Part shown: piece by piece, positions 35,824 through 45,566 of the stretch
How the letters are laid out: each line of letters begins with the position of its first letter
Position numbering within the stretch: position 1 is the first letter of the stretch
Assembly (NCBI GenBank): GCA_049515555.1
Contig: JBEKTY010000002.1
Coordinates: forward strand, 1 to 64,000
From: JBEKTY01 sp049515555
Lineage (GTDB): Bacteria; Planctomycetota; Planctomycetia; Pirellulales; Thermoguttaceae
Direction: 5' to 3'
Length of the DNA stretch: 64,000 bases
Translations under genes and position numbers: made by a program
The notes under the pieces: generated by a model
What the model saw: the letters and a program-made list of their open reading frames with translations, nothing else
What the model was told of the DNA's origin: nothing
Database searches by the model: none

Positions 35824-36837
35824 ATGACACTAACCACTCCTCGACAGCGCGTATGGCAGGCCATCCGGCACCAACAGCCGGACCGGGTGCCGTGGCAGTT
35901 CGGCTATACGGTTCCTGCACGACAGAAGCTGGAACAGCACTTTGGCACGGCCGGCCTGGACGTGGTTTTGGGCAATCACCTGGTCAAGTACCGGCCGCGC
36001 GCCCCCGACATGCCGGTGGAGGTGCGGCCCGGTTTCTGGCGCGACGAATTCGGCGTGCTGTGGAATCGCACGATCGACAAGGACATCGGCACGGTTGTGG
36101 ACTATCAGCTCAAGGACCGCTCGCTGGCGGGATTCGCGTTTCCCGATCCGCACGATCCGCGGCGGTATGCCAACCTGCCGTCGTTCCTGGCAGCCCATGC
36201 CGACCGCTTCCGCTACGTGAGTATCGGCTTCTCGTTGTTCGAGCGGGCGTGGACGCTGCGCGGCATGGAACAATTGCTGATCGACATGCTGGAAGCCCCG
36301 GCCTTCGTCGACGAGCTGTTGGACGCCCTCACCGCCTTCGACCTGGGCATCCTCGAAGAAGTGCTTTCGTCGGACATCGACGGGGTAATGTTCGGCGACG
36401 ACTGGGGGCAGCAGAAAGGGTTAATCTTCGGCCGGCGTCTCTGGCAGCGGTTTATCAAGCCGCGAATCACCCAACTGTATGGCGCCGTGAAACGTGCCGG
36501 CAAGGCGGTGCTCATTCATTCGTGCGGGCAGGTACAAGAGTTGTTCCCCGAGCTGATCGAGGCAGGTTTGGACGTCTTCAATCCCTTTCAACCCGACGTG
36601 ATGAATCCGTACGACATCAAGCGCGAGTTCGGGTCGCGCCTGGCCTTCCTGGGCGGGGTGAGCGTGCAGAAACTCCTGCCCTTCGGGACGCCGCGGCAGA
36701 TTCGCGACGAGGTCCGACGCTTGATGGACGGCGTCGGCGCCAACGGCGGTTTTATCATTGCGCCGTCGCACGACATGCCGGGGGATATCCCGCTGGAAAA
36801 CCTGGTGGCCTTCGTGGAGGCCGTTCATGCCGGATGA
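35824..36837 (+). CDS. Uroporphyrinogen decarboxylase (URO-D) family protein
   Basis: 337 aa, cytoplasmic, ATG 35824. It has the URO-D-type barrel: opening TPRQRVWQAIRHQQPDRVPW, a middle segment DGVMFGDDWGQQKG, then VLIHSCGQVQELFPELIEAGLDVFNPFQPDVMNP and FIIAPSHDMPGDIPLENL. Outside haem synthesis this family includes methyltransferase-like and uncharacterised enzymes; the shortened N-terminus and unusual neighbours favour such a member over a true HemE. The nearby haem proteins make a tetrapyrrole link tempting but unsupported. It converges with HzsA-related protein 3, only 27 bp away. Confidence 0.8.
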   Translation: MTLTTPRQRVWQAIRHQQPDRVPWQFGYTVPARQKLEQHFGTAGLDVVLGNHLVKYRPRAPDMPVEVRPGFWRDEFGVLWNRTIDKDIGTVVDYQLKDRSLAGFAFPDPHDPRRYANLPSFLAAHADRFRYVSIGFSLFERAWTLRGMEQLLIDMLEAPAFVDELLDALTAFDLGILEEVLSSDIDGVMFGDDWGQQKGLIFGRRLWQRFIKPRITQLYGAVKRAGKAVLIHSCGQVQELFPELIEAGLDVFNPFQPDVMNPYDIKREFGSRLAFLGGVSVQKLLPFGTPRQIRDEVRRLMDGVGANGGFIIAPSHDMPGDIPLENLVAFVEAVHAG

Positions 36838-36864
36838 CCTGCGGATAGCCGCGCATGCTCGCTT

Positions 36865-39800
36865 CTACGATCGAGGGCGGTGGCCCTGCTGGGCCCGGAG
36901 CACTTCCTCCGGCCGCAGCGCCCGCTGATAGATCTTCACGCCCGCGATGCGCCCCTGCACCTGGTAGCTGGGCGACGCCGAGGAGTACTGGCCAACCACC
37001 AGCGGGCCGGGCCAGGGGGCCTTGCGGGGCATGCAATCCGTCCGGGCGACTAGCTTGCCGTCCTGATACAGGGCCGCCTTGCGGCCGTCGTAGGTGCCCA
37101 CCAGGTGGACCCATCGCCCCGGGGCCTGGCGGCCGCCGTCGCAACACTCGCCGCCCAGGTACCACCGCCAGCCTCCGCCGATCTCTTGCAGAAACCATCC
37201 CGACGAGCCGAACGCCCCGCAACTTATGACCACCGGCATCGGGCTGGGCTTCTCCATCAAGACCCAGCACTCGACCGAGAGGGCCTTGGTCAGATCGAAC
37301 TCGCCGCGATGATCGAAGGCCAGGAAGCCGTGTGCGCCGAGCCGCAGCACGCCGTCGGCGATCTTCGCGTCGCCCGTCAAGGCGCCGCTCAGGAGGGAGC
37401 CGCCCAGCATTGCCGCGTCGGGCCCGGCGGCCAGCGCGGCCGTAAAGACCGGCTCCTGGATCTGCGGCAAGGGCACGGCTTGGACGCTGCTGGAGGGTGG
37501 GCCCTGCCGCCGGCGGCGATCGACGGCCCGCACCTGGTACAGGTACGCCTTGCCCGGCTCCACCCCAAGATCGTCGTAGTTCAGCACGACCAGCGACACG
37601 TCGGTCAGCTTGTCGAAGGCCGCGGCCCCCGCCTGCTTGCGAAACACGTCGTAGCGGAGCGAGGCGCCGCTGGAAGGTTCCCATTCCAGGGCTACCGCGC
37701 CGGGCAGCGGCTGGGCGACCAGTCGTTGCGGCGCGCCGGGGGCGGGCAGGTCCGGCACGTCGACCGACGCCCACACCGGCCGGCCGCGCTTCTCGTCCGA
37801 CGTCACCAGCAAGGCGTAATACTGCCGGCCGGCGGGGGCCGTGCCGTCCACGAACGTGCCGGCCATGGTGAGCCCCAAGCGCGTCGCCGCGCCGGGATTG
37901 AAGGCCGCCGCGGGCCCGCGATGGATCTCGTATTGCAGGCCCACCGTCTCGGCCGTGCGCTGCCAGCAGAGTTCCACGGCGCCGTCGGGCGTGAGCCTTG
38001 CGCCCAGCGCCGGCGGGGCTTCCGGCACCGCAGGCGGCACCTGCATGCGGCACTCGCCGGCGACAACCTGTGCCCCCGGCATGTCGATGCGGGCTTGCGC
38101 CAAGCCTTCGGCCTGCGCGCGGCGGATCGCGCCCAGCATGGCCCGGTAGGTCGCATCCTCGACGGAGGCGAAACTCACCTGCGGCGTGCCGCCGGGGTCC
38201 CACGGAAACTGCCGGCTGCCGCGCACGAAGTCCGGCGGCTGCACGCTTTGATCGACCAGGGGATAGCCGGGCCGGGCCGGGCGCTGGCGGCACATGGCCA
38301 GCCCCAGCCCGCCGCCGCCCTTGCCCAGCGGGGCCCGCAGGATGCGGCTCCACGCCGGTGTTTGCAAATTGACCCAATCGTTGCCAATATGTCCCCGGGT
38401 GTGGCACACCGTGCAGCCGGCCTGGTCCATGAGGTTTACCAGCGGCCCCTTGACGCCGAGGATCGCGTCGCACGTGGCATGCGGCGTGTAGTCCCACGAG
38501 CCGTGGTAATTGCTGTTGGTGTCCATCCAGGCGAAGATGAGGTCGCGTTCCGGGCGGGTGAGGCCCGGGATGCGGCCGCCATGCCCGGAGATCAGGAGGT
38601 CGGCGAGCCGAGCCCCGCCGGAGCCGATCGTGCAGGGCCGCAGCAGCTCCGAGGTGTGGACGCTGCCGTTCTCGCAATTCAGGAAGCCCACCAACTGGTT
38701 CTTGATGAGCGTTTCATAGCTGATGTTGAAGGCCCAGGTCCAGCCGCCGCTCAGATCGAGGCCGGCGGCCATGCCCTCCGGGCCGCCATGGCAGGCCACG
38801 CAGCGGCGGTCGAGCACCGGCTGCACCATGCCGGGGTAATCCAGCAGTCCGCTGCCCCACGACTCAGGTTGCGGCCGCTGCGGCGGGTGCTGCACGGCAA
38901 GCAGCAGATGCTCGCCCCGCGGCGGCGCCGCGAATTTGTGCTCGTGGCAGCCGATGCACGAGCGGGTCACGCCCGGGGCGGCCTGCACGAACGTCCGCAT
39001 GCGTTGCACGGCGCGGCCTTCGGCGTCGAGGGCCTCGAAGTAGACCGCCCGCCCCGCCGGGGCCTCGAAATAGGCCGAGCCGTCCTCCTCGACGGGCACC
39101 ACGCCCAAAACGTTCTTCACGACGTATGAACCCTGCCAGCTCACCAGGAAGGCCTGGTTCCACCAGCGGCCGCCCGGCGGCACCGGGCTGGTGCGGGCCG
39201 TTTCCTCGATGATCCGCAGCCGCCGCACCGTCCCCCGCGGTACCCCCTCCAGCCCCTGATAGACGTCGGTCACCAGGAACTTGCCGCAAGATTGCGGCCG
39301 GGTCTGCGGGCAGATCACCGGCGGGCGCCGGCGCGGCTTGACCAGCATCGGCGAATAGCAGGAGATTTCCGCGTCGCACTGGACCAGCTCGCGGCAGCCG
39401 AACCGATCGGCCAGCTCGATGATGCCATGGGCGCCGATGGCGTTGTTGGCCATGAGCAGGTCGTCGGCCGAGAGGGGCCAGGGGTGGCACGGCCCGACCA
39501 TGAGCCCCTGGTCCATGCGGATCGGATACTCGTCGGTGAAGCTCGTTACGCCCTCCAGGTTGTTCTTTCCCTTGCGCGGCGCGATAGTGGCGATGGCGCC
39601 CACGGCCTGACCGTTGTGGGGCGTCAGGGCGGCTACGACCAGCGGCTCGCCGGGCACCGGCCGCGCGCCCAGCAGGGCCGTCGGCCGGGCCAGGTTGTTC
39701 TTGAACAAGGCCTCTTCCCCGCGCCCGTCGGGCGACACGGTCCATAGACTTTGCATGTACAGGGCCGTCTTGTCCACGTACTCCCAGCGGCCGTACAGGA

Positions 39801-41376
39801 TCCGCCCGTCGGGCAGGATCGCCGGATCGAACTCGTTGACGTTGTTCACCGAGATGCTCCGCAGATCGCTCCCGTCGCGGTTCATCGTGTGCAGCGTGCC
39901 CACGCCCGTGTTGTTGCACGGCACCAGGGCCCGCGGCCGCGTGGACAGCAGCACGATGCGGTCGTCGGGCAGATAGGCCGGCTGATAATCGGCGAACTGG
40001 TCGCTGCGGGTGAGGCGCCGCAGCCCCCGCCCGTCCAGGCCTATCTCGTAGACGCTCGTCGCCCCGGCCGGCTCGGTCTTGGCCGCAAACACGATCTGCC
40101 GGGCGTCCCAGTGAATCTCCGGATCGCGGTACACGCTGAGGCCCAAGGTTTCGTTGGTCGTGGCATCGATTACCGGCCGCGCGCGGTGCGGGGCCGCCGG
40201 CCGGTGCGGCGCGTCGAGGACGTAGATTCCGCCGCCGGGATGCCAGGGATAGAAATCGTCGTAGATGTGCCCGGCCAGGTAGGGATGCTGCTTGACGAAC
40301 AACAGCGGCGCGTCGAGCAGGCTCAGGTGCGACCGGGCCCGCAGCTCCCGGGCCCGACAGTAGATCGCCCGCCAGGCCGCCCGATCGGTGGCCGCGGTCG
40401 TTCGGGCTTCCGACTCCAGCTTGGCGACCTCTTGGGCCGTGGGGGCTTCCGCCGCCGCCTGCGAGCCCATCCGGCGGCTCCGCTCGGCGATCGTCCGCGC
40501 CTCGGCCAGCAAGCCCCGCGGCGATTCCACGTATTGGAACCCGTCGCTGCCGAACGTCCGCCCGGCGACCGTCGCCCGCCAACGATACGGATGAATTCCC
40601 GGATCAAGACTTTGCCCTGCGGGTGGAGCGACGACCTGCGCGCCGGCGGGCGCCGGATCGAGCCGCACGATGATCGGCTGCAGCCAGAGCGTGGGATGAC
40701 GGAAATGACCTGCATCCGTGTCCGCCAGGGCTAACTGCGGAAGGCCCAGGCAAGCCGCCTCGAGCGGAAGCTGCTTGCCCACGCGGCGCAGCATCTCCAC
40801 GGGAAACGTGAGCGTTACCGGACCGGCCAACGGAAGAGCCAGCTCGATGCTCTGCCCGGCCGGCGTCGTGGCCACGGCCTCGGACGGGATTCCGCCCTTG
40901 GGGCCGAGGAAATAGGGCGCGCCGTTGACGGCCAGCAGTTTGCCTTGGGCCGACAGGTCGCCCAGGCCCGTCAAGTCGCGCGGCGACCGGATGGCCAGGT
41001 AAACGTGTTTGGCGTCGCGGCACGCCTTGACTGCGATGGAGAACGGCCCGCGGGCCCAGTCGTCGAACAGCGGGCCGACGGTGAAGCGGGTTGCGCCGTG
41101 CCAGGCGGATTCTTCCAGCCGGCCGTCGCTCCCGGGCCGGCCAGGCGTCGGCGGCAGCGGCAAGGCGGCCGTGCCTGCGGTCACGGTCATGGCCGGCCAT
41201 TGGGCCACCTGGCCGGTGCTGCTCTTGCCCAGCGCAGCGGCCACGGTGCGCAGTTCGTCCTGCCACCAGTACAGGGCCTGTTGCGGCGTCGGCTCCGCCC
41301 GCAGGGCCGCCGCCACGCCAAACCAGCCCAGGCACAATACTGAAGAAAAGATCTTCTGCCGAAGACTTCGGGCCAT
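36865..41376 (-). CDS. HzsA-related haem protein 3 with CBM9-like, FN3 and LamG domains
   Basis: 1503 aa, preferred start ATG 41376 (MARSLRQKIFSSVLCLGWFG, signal core), though the ribosome site is weak. Residues ~70-220 form a CBM9-like domain (GRLEESAWHGATRFTVGPL, KHVYLAIRSPRD). A propeller follows (LPDDRIVLLSTRPRALV, LPDGRILYGRWEYVDK). Three CXXCH sites: CIGCH (~806), CVACH (~857) and CTVCH (~987). After the haem part come two fibronectin-III-like domains (VELCWQRTAETVGLQYEIHR; VALEWEPSSGASLRYDVFRK) and a C-terminal LamG lectin-like domain (LSVECWVLMEKPSP, HLVGTYDGRKAALYQDGK). The sugar-binding modules at both ends suggest that the haem core is docked on carbohydrate outside the cell. Confidence 0.85.
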   Translation of the reverse strand: MARSLRQKIFSSVLCLGWFGVAAALRAEPTPQQALYWWQDELRTVAAALGKSSTGQVAQWPAMTVTAGTAALPLPPTPGRPGSDGRLEESAWHGATRFTVGPLFDDWARGPFSIAVKACRDAKHVYLAIRSPRDLTGLGDLSAQGKLLAVNGAPYFLGPKGGIPSEAVATTPAGQSIELALPLAGPVTLTFPVEMLRRVGKQLPLEAACLGLPQLALADTDAGHFRHPTLWLQPIIVRLDPAPAGAQVVAPPAGQSLDPGIHPYRWRATVAGRTFGSDGFQYVESPRGLLAEARTIAERSRRMGSQAAAEAPTAQEVAKLESEARTTAATDRAAWRAIYCRARELRARSHLSLLDAPLLFVKQHPYLAGHIYDDFYPWHPGGGIYVLDAPHRPAAPHRARPVIDATTNETLGLSVYRDPEIHWDARQIVFAAKTEPAGATSVYEIGLDGRGLRRLTRSDQFADYQPAYLPDDRIVLLSTRPRALVPCNNTGVGTLHTMNRDGSDLRSISVNNVNEFDPAILPDGRILYGRWEYVDKTALYMQSLWTVSPDGRGEEALFKNNLARPTALLGARPVPGEPLVVAALTPHNGQAVGAIATIAPRKGKNNLEGVTSFTDEYPIRMDQGLMVGPCHPWPLSADDLLMANNAIGAHGIIELADRFGCRELVQCDAEISCYSPMLVKPRRRPPVICPQTRPQSCGKFLVTDVYQGLEGVPRGTVRRLRIIEETARTSPVPPGGRWWNQAFLVSWQGSYVVKNVLGVVPVEEDGSAYFEAPAGRAVYFEALDAEGRAVQRMRTFVQAAPGVTRSCIGCHEHKFAAPPRGEHLLLAVQHPPQRPQPESWGSGLLDYPGMVQPVLDRRCVACHGGPEGMAAGLDLSGGWTWAFNISYETLIKNQLVGFLNCENGSVHTSELLRPCTIGSGGARLADLLISGHGGRIPGLTRPERDLIFAWMDTNSNYHGSWDYTPHATCDAILGVKGPLVNLMDQAGCTVCHTRGHIGNDWVNLQTPAWSRILRAPLGKGGGGLGLAMCRQRPARPGYPLVDQSVQPPDFVRGSRQFPWDPGGTPQVSFASVEDATYRAMLGAIRRAQAEGLAQARIDMPGAQVVAGECRMQVPPAVPEAPPALGARLTPDGAVELCWQRTAETVGLQYEIHRGPAAAFNPGAATRLGLTMAGTFVDGTAPAGRQYYALLVTSDEKRGRPVWASVDVPDLPAPGAPQRLVAQPLPGAVALEWEPSSGASLRYDVFRKQAGAAAFDKLTDVSLVVLNYDDLGVEPGKAYLYQVRAVDRRRRQGPPSSSVQAVPLPQIQEPVFTAALAAGPDAAMLGGSLLSGALTGDAKIADGVLRLGAHGFLAFDHRGEFDLTKALSVECWVLMEKPSPMPVVISCGAFGSSGWFLQEIGGGWRWYLGGECCDGGRQAPGRWVHLVGTYDGRKAALYQDGKLVARTDCMPRKAPWPGPLVVGQYSSASPSYQVQGRIAGVKIYQRALRPEEVLRAQQGHRPRS

Positions 41377-41607
41377 GATCGCTCGCCGGAGATTCGTGGT
41401 TGGAGACGCCAGGCCAGGCGGGAAACACGGTGGGTACAAGCACGTCTATTGTGGCGCCTCGGGCAACAAGAATCAAGCGGCAACCAGCCCGACTGTTGAA
41501 CTACTGCTTTCCGGAGACCCGGCTTCACGGCCCGGGGGCCTGGAGCGTCTCCTTGCAGAAGGGCTTTCACGAGTTCATAATCGTATATGTATATAGGGAA
41601 AGAAGCC

Positions 41608-44600
41608 GTGAAGAACCAGGTTGTTGTCGTTCTCCTCCGGGGCTTCCTGCTGTTGGGCGTCGCAGCAGATGTCGACGCACTGTGCCCCTCCGCTGCCACG
41701 ACCGCCGAGCCGGCCGTCAACTGCCCCAAGCCCGAACCCAAACCCGTGGTCTGCGGCGAAATGGCGCCGGTGGGCTACGTCGGCGACCTGGCCGGGTACG
41801 TGAAGCGAGACACCTGGGTCGAGACCCTACGAGCCGCGCGGGCGGCGCGGCAAAGCGGCGGCCGGCCGCTTTTCGTCAGCGACGTCGTGCGGAGCGGCCA
41901 GCCCTTCCGGCACGTTTCGATCAACGTCGCCGACGTAGAGGATCTGTGGCTGATGACCGACGACGCCGGCGACGGCAGCGAGGACGACGGCGCCGTGTGG
42001 GGCGAGCCCCGCCTGATCGGCAAAGACGGCAGCCAGACCCGGCTGATCGATCTTACGCCCACCGTGCTGGAAGTTGGCCAGCGCTGCCAGGGGGTCAGCC
42101 CGGGACTGTTCATCAACCGCGGCTGGGCCGGTCGGCCGCTGCGGGCCCCCGACCGGCCCGTGCCTTACGGCCTCTGCGCCTGGGCCAACAGCGCCCTGCG
42201 TTACAGGCTCGATCGAAAGTACGAGCGGCTGGAAAGCGACCTTGGGATCGACGCCAACACGGTGGGCCGCGCGGGCAGCGTGCGGTTCAAAGTCCTCGAC
42301 CGCCCCGACGCCCGCAGCCTTTGGCGAAAAATCGACGCGGACTTCCCCGTCGAGATGGACTGGCTCTTGCAGGATGCCGGGCCCGAGGCCTTCCGCTGGC
42401 TGGAAGCGGACAGCGGCGCCGAGATGGAACGCCGCATGATTGCCCGCGTTTTGGACGAGTTGGGGCCCGACGGCCGGCGGTTCCATGCCGAGCGGGAGCA
42501 GCTCGTGAAGGCCGACGCGCCGCGGGGCGATCGGCGGTGGCTGGACCTGTACGAGCGGGCATGCCGGGCGCGACGCCAGGTGCGCTTGCAGCCGCTCTTG
42601 GCCCGCTGGCGGCAGATCGTCTTCGCCAAGCATCACGTCATGGGCGGATCGTTCTTCGCCTATACCGAGGGCCAGTCGGATGCCCAGGGCGAGCGGGACT
42701 TTTTCCCCGGCTCGGCGCTGTGCCTGGCCGAACTCTCCGCCGATCCGCTCTGCAAGGTCCGCACGCTGTTGGACGATCCCACGGGCGTCATCCGCGACGC
42801 CGACGTCTCGTACGACGGCCGGCGCGTGCTCTTCGCATGGAAGAAATCGCCCGACAAGGACGATCTGCACTTGTACGAGATGGAGGCGGCCTCGGGCGCG
42901 GTTCGGCAGCTCACGTTCGGGCTGGGGTTCGCCGACTACGAGCCGGCTTATCTGCCCAACGGCGACATCGTCTTCAGCTCCACCCGCTGCGTGCAATCGG
43001 TCGACTGCGCCGGCACCGACGTGAGCAACCTCTACACGTGCGACACCGACGGCAAGTATCTTCGCCGGCTGGGGTTCGACCAGGTGCACACGATCTATCC
43101 GACCGTGACCGAGGATGGACGCGTGCTCTACACGCGCTGGGACTACAACGACCGCGGCCAGATATTTCCGCAGAAGTTGTTCCAGATGAACGTCGACGGC
43201 GTGGGGCAGACGGAATTCTACGGCAACAATTCGTTCATTCCCACCACGCTCACGCACGCGCGGGGCATTCCCGGCACGCAAAAGGCCGTGGCCATCGGCA
43301 CCGGCCACCATACGAAGCAGCCGGGCACGCTGATCCTGATCGATCCGGCCAAGGGTCGCCAGGAAGACACCGGCGCCCAATGGATCGCTCCCGTTCGCGC
43401 GACGTCGACGAAACACAGGGACGACTATGGGCAGGACGGCGACCTGTTCCAGTATCCCTATCCGCTCAGCGAGCGGCAGTACCTGGTCAGCTTCCTGCGC
43501 GGCGGCTGGGCCCGGCAGCCCGCGATCTTCCGCATCTATTTCATGGACATCGACGGCCATGGGGAGCTAGTGGCCGACGGCGGCGCGGTGTCGTGCGGCC
43601 GGCCGCTGCCGCTGGCCCCGCGGCCGCGGCCGCACCTGCGGCCCAGCCAAGTCGACTACCGCAAGACGACCGGGACTTATTACCTCCAGGACATCTACAG
43701 CGGGCCCGGCCTGGCCGGCATTCCGCGCGGCACGATCAAGCGGCTCCGGGTAATTGCCCTGGAGTATCGCACGTCGAACATCGGCGGCAACACCAACCAA
43801 GGCCCCGCCGGGGGCGCCGCGGTCGTCGAGCCCATCTCGATCGGCAACGGGGCCTGGGACGTGAAGGCGGTGTTGGGCGACGCCACGCTCCGCGAGGACG
43901 GCTCGGCCTTCTTCGTCGCCCCCGCACGCCTGCCGCTCTACTTCCAGGCCCTGGATGCCGAGGGCTGCATGGTCCAGAGCATGCGGAGCTGGTCCACGCT
44001 CCAGCCGGGCGAGAACGCCTCGTGCGTGGGCTGCCACGAGTCGAAGAACTCGACCCCCTTGAGCGGCAAGAACTCCTATGCCGTGCAGCTTGCCCCCGAG
44101 AGACTGCGGCCCTTCTACGGGCCGACGCGAGGCTTCAGTTTCCCGAAGGAGATCCAACCGATTCTGGATCGCCACTGCACGGCCTGCCACGGCGATCGCC
44201 TGCACACGCTGCCCGCCGGAACGATCCGCCAGGATCTCTGCGACGTGCTCTCACCGATCCAAGCCGAGTGGCGCTATGCGACCCAAGACCCGGGCAAGGG
44301 CTGGGAGCAGCCCGCCTTCGATTCCTCGTCCTGGAAAAGCGGTTCGGCGCCGTTTGGGCCCGACGGCGCGACGCGGCTGGGATTCGTCGCCGACGTGTGG
44401 CTCCGCCGAACCTTTGCGGCGCCCGGCGGGGGAAGCCTTGCCAAGCCGTTGCTCTGCGTTCGGAACGTGGGAATCGTGGAGGTGTACCTCAACGGCCGGC
44501 TGGCGGCCAAACCGCTCGACTTTGCGTATCAATTCCGAACGACGCCCGTCTTGCCCGAGGCGGCGGCGTCGCTGACAGCGGGCGTGAACCTGCTGGCCGT

Positions 44601-45177
44601 CCACTGCCGGCACGACCGCGGCGAGGCGCACGTGGATGCCGCGCTGTTGGACGACGGGGCCGGCCCGAGCCGGGCCGCGGCCGGCGACAAGTCCTTGGCG
44701 TTCAGCCTGCTCGGCGACGCGGCCGTCGACCAGCGGGCCCTGCGCCGCTGGAGCGACGCCTACGTGGCCCTGACCGAGGGGCAGGTCTCGCGTGACGCCT
44801 CCGCCGCCGCCATGGGAAAGTCCAACGACCTGGTCAACTGGATTGATCCGCAGTCGGCGCCTACGACCCAGCCGCCCTACCTGACCGGCGCGGCGAAGAG
44901 CCGGCTGCTCGTCTTGCTGCGTCAAGGGCACTACGAAGTCAAGCTCTCGCAGGAGGACCTCGACAAGCTGGCCTGTTGGATCGATTTGGCCGTGCCCTAC
45001 TGCGGCGACTATGTCGAGGCCAATGCGTGGGACCGCTCCGCGCAGTCGCGACACGAGCATTACGCGAACAAGCGCCGCACGATGCAAGAGATCGAGCGGA
45101 AGAACATCGAGGACTTGCTGGAGAGCCGGTCCGGCGTGGCGGCTGCGAAGGCTGCGGCCCTTGGCTCACGAAATTGA
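41608..45177 (+). CDS. HzsA-related haem protein 4 with jelly-roll insertion
   Basis: 1189 aa from GTG 41608, which has AGGGAAAG upstream; an ATG at 41587 in the same frame has no ribosome site and adds 7 residues. Signal-like core VVVVLLRGFLLLGVAADVDA. The N-terminal ~330 residues are Cys-bearing and unlike the other members (PVNCPK-like and PKPVVCGEM segments). The propeller (YLPNGDIVFSSTRCVQSVDC, TEDGRVLYTRWDYND) is followed by CVGCH (~806) and CTACH (~857). A galactose-binding-like jelly roll (~885-1030; WKSGSAPFG, VRNVGIVEVYLNGRLAA) is inserted into the haem-bearing end, before a final LACWIDLAVPYCGDY block. No third haem site is seen. It is divergent from protein 3. Confidence 0.85.
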   Translation: MKNQVVVVLLRGFLLLGVAADVDALCPSAATTAEPAVNCPKPEPKPVVCGEMAPVGYVGDLAGYVKRDTWVETLRAARAARQSGGRPLFVSDVVRSGQPFRHVSINVADVEDLWLMTDDAGDGSEDDGAVWGEPRLIGKDGSQTRLIDLTPTVLEVGQRCQGVSPGLFINRGWAGRPLRAPDRPVPYGLCAWANSALRYRLDRKYERLESDLGIDANTVGRAGSVRFKVLDRPDARSLWRKIDADFPVEMDWLLQDAGPEAFRWLEADSGAEMERRMIARVLDELGPDGRRFHAEREQLVKADAPRGDRRWLDLYERACRARRQVRLQPLLARWRQIVFAKHHVMGGSFFAYTEGQSDAQGERDFFPGSALCLAELSADPLCKVRTLLDDPTGVIRDADVSYDGRRVLFAWKKSPDKDDLHLYEMEAASGAVRQLTFGLGFADYEPAYLPNGDIVFSSTRCVQSVDCAGTDVSNLYTCDTDGKYLRRLGFDQVHTIYPTVTEDGRVLYTRWDYNDRGQIFPQKLFQMNVDGVGQTEFYGNNSFIPTTLTHARGIPGTQKAVAIGTGHHTKQPGTLILIDPAKGRQEDTGAQWIAPVRATSTKHRDDYGQDGDLFQYPYPLSERQYLVSFLRGGWARQPAIFRIYFMDIDGHGELVADGGAVSCGRPLPLAPRPRPHLRPSQVDYRKTTGTYYLQDIYSGPGLAGIPRGTIKRLRVIALEYRTSNIGGNTNQGPAGGAAVVEPISIGNGAWDVKAVLGDATLREDGSAFFVAPARLPLYFQALDAEGCMVQSMRSWSTLQPGENASCVGCHESKNSTPLSGKNSYAVQLAPERLRPFYGPTRGFSFPKEIQPILDRHCTACHGDRLHTLPAGTIRQDLCDVLSPIQAEWRYATQDPGKGWEQPAFDSSSWKSGSAPFGPDGATRLGFVADVWLRRTFAAPGGGSLAKPLLCVRNVGIVEVYLNGRLAAKPLDFAYQFRTTPVLPEAAASLTAGVNLLAVHCRHDRGEAHVDAALLDDGAGPSRAAAGDKSLAFSLLGDAAVDQRALRRWSDAYVALTEGQVSRDASAAAMGKSNDLVNWIDPQSAPTTQPPYLTGAAKSRLLVLLRQGHYEVKLSQEDLDKLACWIDLAVPYCGDYVEANAWDRSAQSRHEHYANKRRTMQEIERKNIEDLLESRSGVAAAKAAALGSRN

Positions 45178-45260
45178 GCCGAACCGCAAGTGCCAGCGGG
45201 AAGGCGAGACCATCATGGGGGTGATCCGCGCGGCGCCGGCAGCGTCCGCTCCGATGCGCT

Positions 45261-45497
45261 AAGGACCGGCTCAACCCGGAGATCGTGATGATCGGCGACT
45301 CGATCACACATTTCTGGGCCGGCGTGCCGCAAGGTCCCGGGCAGAACGGTCCCCAGTCGTGGAAGGCGCTTTTCAGCGGCCGCCGCGTGCTCAACCTGGG
45401 CTTCGGTTGGGATCGGACCCAAAATGTTCTTTGGCGTCTGGAGCACGCCGAGTTCGACGGCCTGCACCCGCGGTGCGTCGTGGCGGTTAAAGGCTAG
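45261..45497 (+). pseudogene. Fragment of an SGNH/GDSL hydrolase
   Basis: The frame reads LNPEIVMIGDSITHFWAG, where GDSI is the family's nucleophile block I. It then continues GRRVLNLGFGWDRTQNVLWRLEHAE and CVVAVKG before a stop at 45495-45497. Complete SGNH esterases have about 200 aa including GTNN and DxxH blocks, which are absent here. No credible start or signal lies upstream. The remnant sits between HzsA-related protein 4 and a convergent Gfo/Idh/MocA gene. The remainder of this 389-bp gap holds nothing else I can identify. Confidence 0.65.
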
Positions 45498-45566
45498 TGG
45501 AGCAGCACCTGCCCCGAACCGCTCCTCGATCTGCTCCGCCACGGCGTCCACCCGGCCCTGTTTCTC

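Noticed and set aside
35824..36837. HemE (haem biosynthesis) assignment for the URO-D gene
   Set aside because: Family membership is clear, but sequence and context resemble the non-HemE branch; closeness to haem proteins alone is not evidence.
41400..44795. 1131-codon plus-strand frame overlapping HzsA-related protein 4 in another frame
   Set aside because: Composition dominated by Arg, Pro and Ala with no recognisable motif; the other frame has propeller and CXXCH motifs.
21468..45177. Anammox hydrazine synthase
   Set aside because: Only alpha-like proteins occur; no beta/gamma subunits or hydrazine dehydrogenase are nearby, and the neighbours are carbohydrate genes.
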